A stretch of DNA of 64,000 nt from UBA7803 sp041395905. GTDB lineage: Bacteria > Pseudomonadota > Gammaproteobacteria > Pseudomonadales > Azotimanducaceae. The DNA lies in assembly GCA_041395905.1 (NCBI GenBank), contig JAWKZP010000007.1:62001-126000 (forward strand), read 5' to 3'. The translations under genes and the position numbers were made by a program. Positions 63,224 to 64,000 of the stretch are shown here, in pieces; the stretch's first letter is position 1; the number at the start of each line of letters is the position of its first letter. The notes beneath the pieces are model-generated. The model worked only from the letters and a program-made list of their open reading frames with translations. It did not search any database and was not told the origin of the DNA.

Positions 63224-63240
63224 ACGTCACTAGCTGACGT
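63224..63240. promoter_or_regulatory. Palindrome ACGTCA-N5-TGACGT upstream of pilA
   Basis: Perfect 6-bp half sites 135 bp before the -24 element. The spacing suits an activator site for a sigma-54 enhancer-binding protein such as PilR; the assignment is inference. Confidence 0.4.
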
Positions 63241-63374
63241 GCCAAGATACCCACCGCGGTTCGGGCTGTGGTCGCTCGGCGACCCGGGCGGATCCCGGGC
63301 AGACGAGCTAAGTCTCTGACTTTAAAGTGAAAGAAAGGCAAGCGCGGGTCAGGGACGGGACCTGATTGCGAAAC

Positions 63375-63390
63375 TGGCACGGCGGTTGCA
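63375..63390 (+). promoter_or_regulatory. Sigma-54 (-24/-12) promoter of pilA
   Basis: TGGCAC, five bases, TTGCA: a perfect match to the RpoN consensus, with GG (63376-63377) and GC (63388-63389) 12 bp apart. Start expected near 63401. pilA is an RpoN/PilSR target in Pseudomonas. Confidence 0.9.
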
Positions 63391-63474
63391 CTTCTTCAGA
63401 CGACATTCGCGGCGCAAGTGCTGTGCATGAGCTGCCACGTGTTGACACCTTGAACTAAATGGAGTGACTCCAAG

Positions 63475-63933
63475 ATGAAAAACGCGATGCAAAAGGGTTT
63501 TACCCTGATCGAATTGATGATCGTGGTGGCTATCATCGGTATTCTCGCCGCTGTGGCGCTGCCCGCTTATCAGGACTACATCCGTAACGCCAACATGGCG
63601 AAAGTGACGGCGCACTACGACGAGGCCGTCCGCTACGTTGCCAACGAGATGCGCCGTGTGCAGGCGGGCATGGCCATGGGCACGCTGACGGCAGCGAACG
63701 CTGACGCTGAGCTTGCAGAAGCTGCGGTGATCGGCCGTCTGCTGGGCGAAGGCGCGCTGGCTCCGGGAGGCGTGAACGCCTATGCCAACGCTGCCAACGC
63801 GGCTGCGGGCGTGGTGCAGGTCAACCAGACGAGCGGCGACCCGAGCACGGCGGACCTGGTGTACACCATCATCCGCCCGGCCTACCTGGACGTGACCACC
63901 GATACGGCGGTGATCAACTGGGCCGACATCTGA
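63475..63933 (+). CDS. pilA: Type IV major pilin PilA
   Basis: Pilus subunit. The 152-residue prepilin has an 8-residue leader (MKNAMQKG), cleavage before F9 and the class III motif FTLIELMIVVAIIGILAAVA with the essential Glu at mature position 5. The globular part is Ala-rich and contains no cysteine at all, so the usual C-terminal disulfide loop is missing. It has a sigma-54 promoter upstream and a strong terminator downstream, so it is probably transcribed alone. Confidence 0.95.
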   Translation: MKNAMQKGFTLIELMIVVAIIGILAAVALPAYQDYIRNANMAKVTAHYDEAVRYVANEMRRVQAGMAMGTLTAANADAELAEAAVIGRLLGEGALAPGGVNAYANAANAAAGVVQVNQTSGDPSTADLVYTIIRPAYLDVTTDTAVINWADI

Positions 63934-63958
63934 TCGGACTCCAACGCGAGTTGGAATC

Positions 63959-63988
63959 AAAGAGGGGCCCATGGCCCCTCTTTTTTTC
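63959..63988 (+). terminator. Intrinsic terminator of pilA
   Basis: Stem AGAGGGGCC/GGCCCCTCT (63961-63969, 63973-63981) with a 3-nt loop, followed by a T-run. It starts 28 bp after the pilA stop. Confidence 0.95.
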
Positions 63989-64000
63989 TTAGGTAAGGTA

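Larger units (their letters stand above)
62982..63474. other. pilB-pilA divergent regulatory gap
   Basis: No gene in these 493 bp. It holds GC-rich stems in the left half, a palindrome (63224-63240), a sigma-54 promoter (63375-63390) and a 74-nt pilA leader. I see no convincing sigma-70 promoter for pilB. Confidence 0.7.

Overview
The window is a GC-rich (about two thirds G+C by eye) chromosomal segment of a gammaproteobacterium. The evidence is the gene content and order: mreBCD-maf-rng-yhdP-tldD, the lpt/rpoN/PTS-Ntr cluster, mlaFEDCB-ibaG-murA-hisGD, rplM-rpsI-petABC-sspAB, rsmI-rnpB-mraZ with the dcw division cluster, lpxC-secA, and yacG-coaE-pilDCB|pilA. The closest well-known layout is that of Pseudomonas, although several genes expected at these junctions are absent. 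The cell is Gram-negative (Lpt, Mla, LpxC, LpoA), probably has meso-DAP peptidoglycan (DNPR motif in MurE), respires through a bc1 complex and carries type IV pili. I see no prophage, IS element, CRISPR array, tRNA or rRNA, and no obvious transferred island.

Layout. 1-9.7 kb: rod-shape genes mreB(partial)CD, maf, rng, yhdP, tldD. 9.7-11.6 kb: darP (minus) and pmbA/tldE. 11.7-19.6 kb, all minus: mgtE; ptsO-rapZ-ptsN-rpoN; lptB-lptA-lptC-kdsC-yrbG. 19.8-26.4 kb, plus: mlaFEDCB-ibaG-murA-hisG-hisD. 26.4-28.7 kb: degS-like protease (minus) and zapE. 28.7-29.4 kb: a 626-bp non-coding gap with two large imperfect inverted repeats. 29.4-34.2 kb: rplM-rpsI, petABC, sspAB. 34.2-37.0 kb, minus: dolP, yraN, lpoA. 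37.0-38.2 kb: rsmI and rnpB. 38.4-51.6 kb: promoter, MraZ boxes and the dcw cluster mraZ-rsmH-ftsL-ftsI-murE-mraY-murD-ftsW-murC-ftsQ-ftsA-ftsZ. 51.8-58.3 kb: lpxC, dciA (minus), an M23 peptidase, secA, argJ. 58.3-64 kb: yacG-coaE-pilD-pilC-pilB (minus) and pilA (plus) behind a consensus sigma-54 promoter.

How the genes work together. Most genes serve envelope growth: elongation (Mre), septation (Fts), precursor synthesis (Mur, MraY), lipid A synthesis (LpxC), LPS export (Lpt), phospholipid traffic (Mla, YhdP), outer-membrane activators and quality control (LpoA, DolP, DegS) and protein export (SecA). RpoN links the 14.7-16.2 kb gene to the pilA promoter at 63.4 kb.

The window is mainly housekeeping and I did not find a clearly new multi-gene system. 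The points most worth checking are: a dcw cluster without murF, murG or ddl although the remaining genes overlap tightly; an in-frame 24-bp tandem repeat inside essential murE; a duplicated, diverged 3' end of lptB; the structured zapE-rplM gap; a likely ATT start for mreC; an rnpB extended -10 promoter built from the rsmI stop codon; an SSQ instead of SSN motif in FtsI; and a cysteine-free major pilin.
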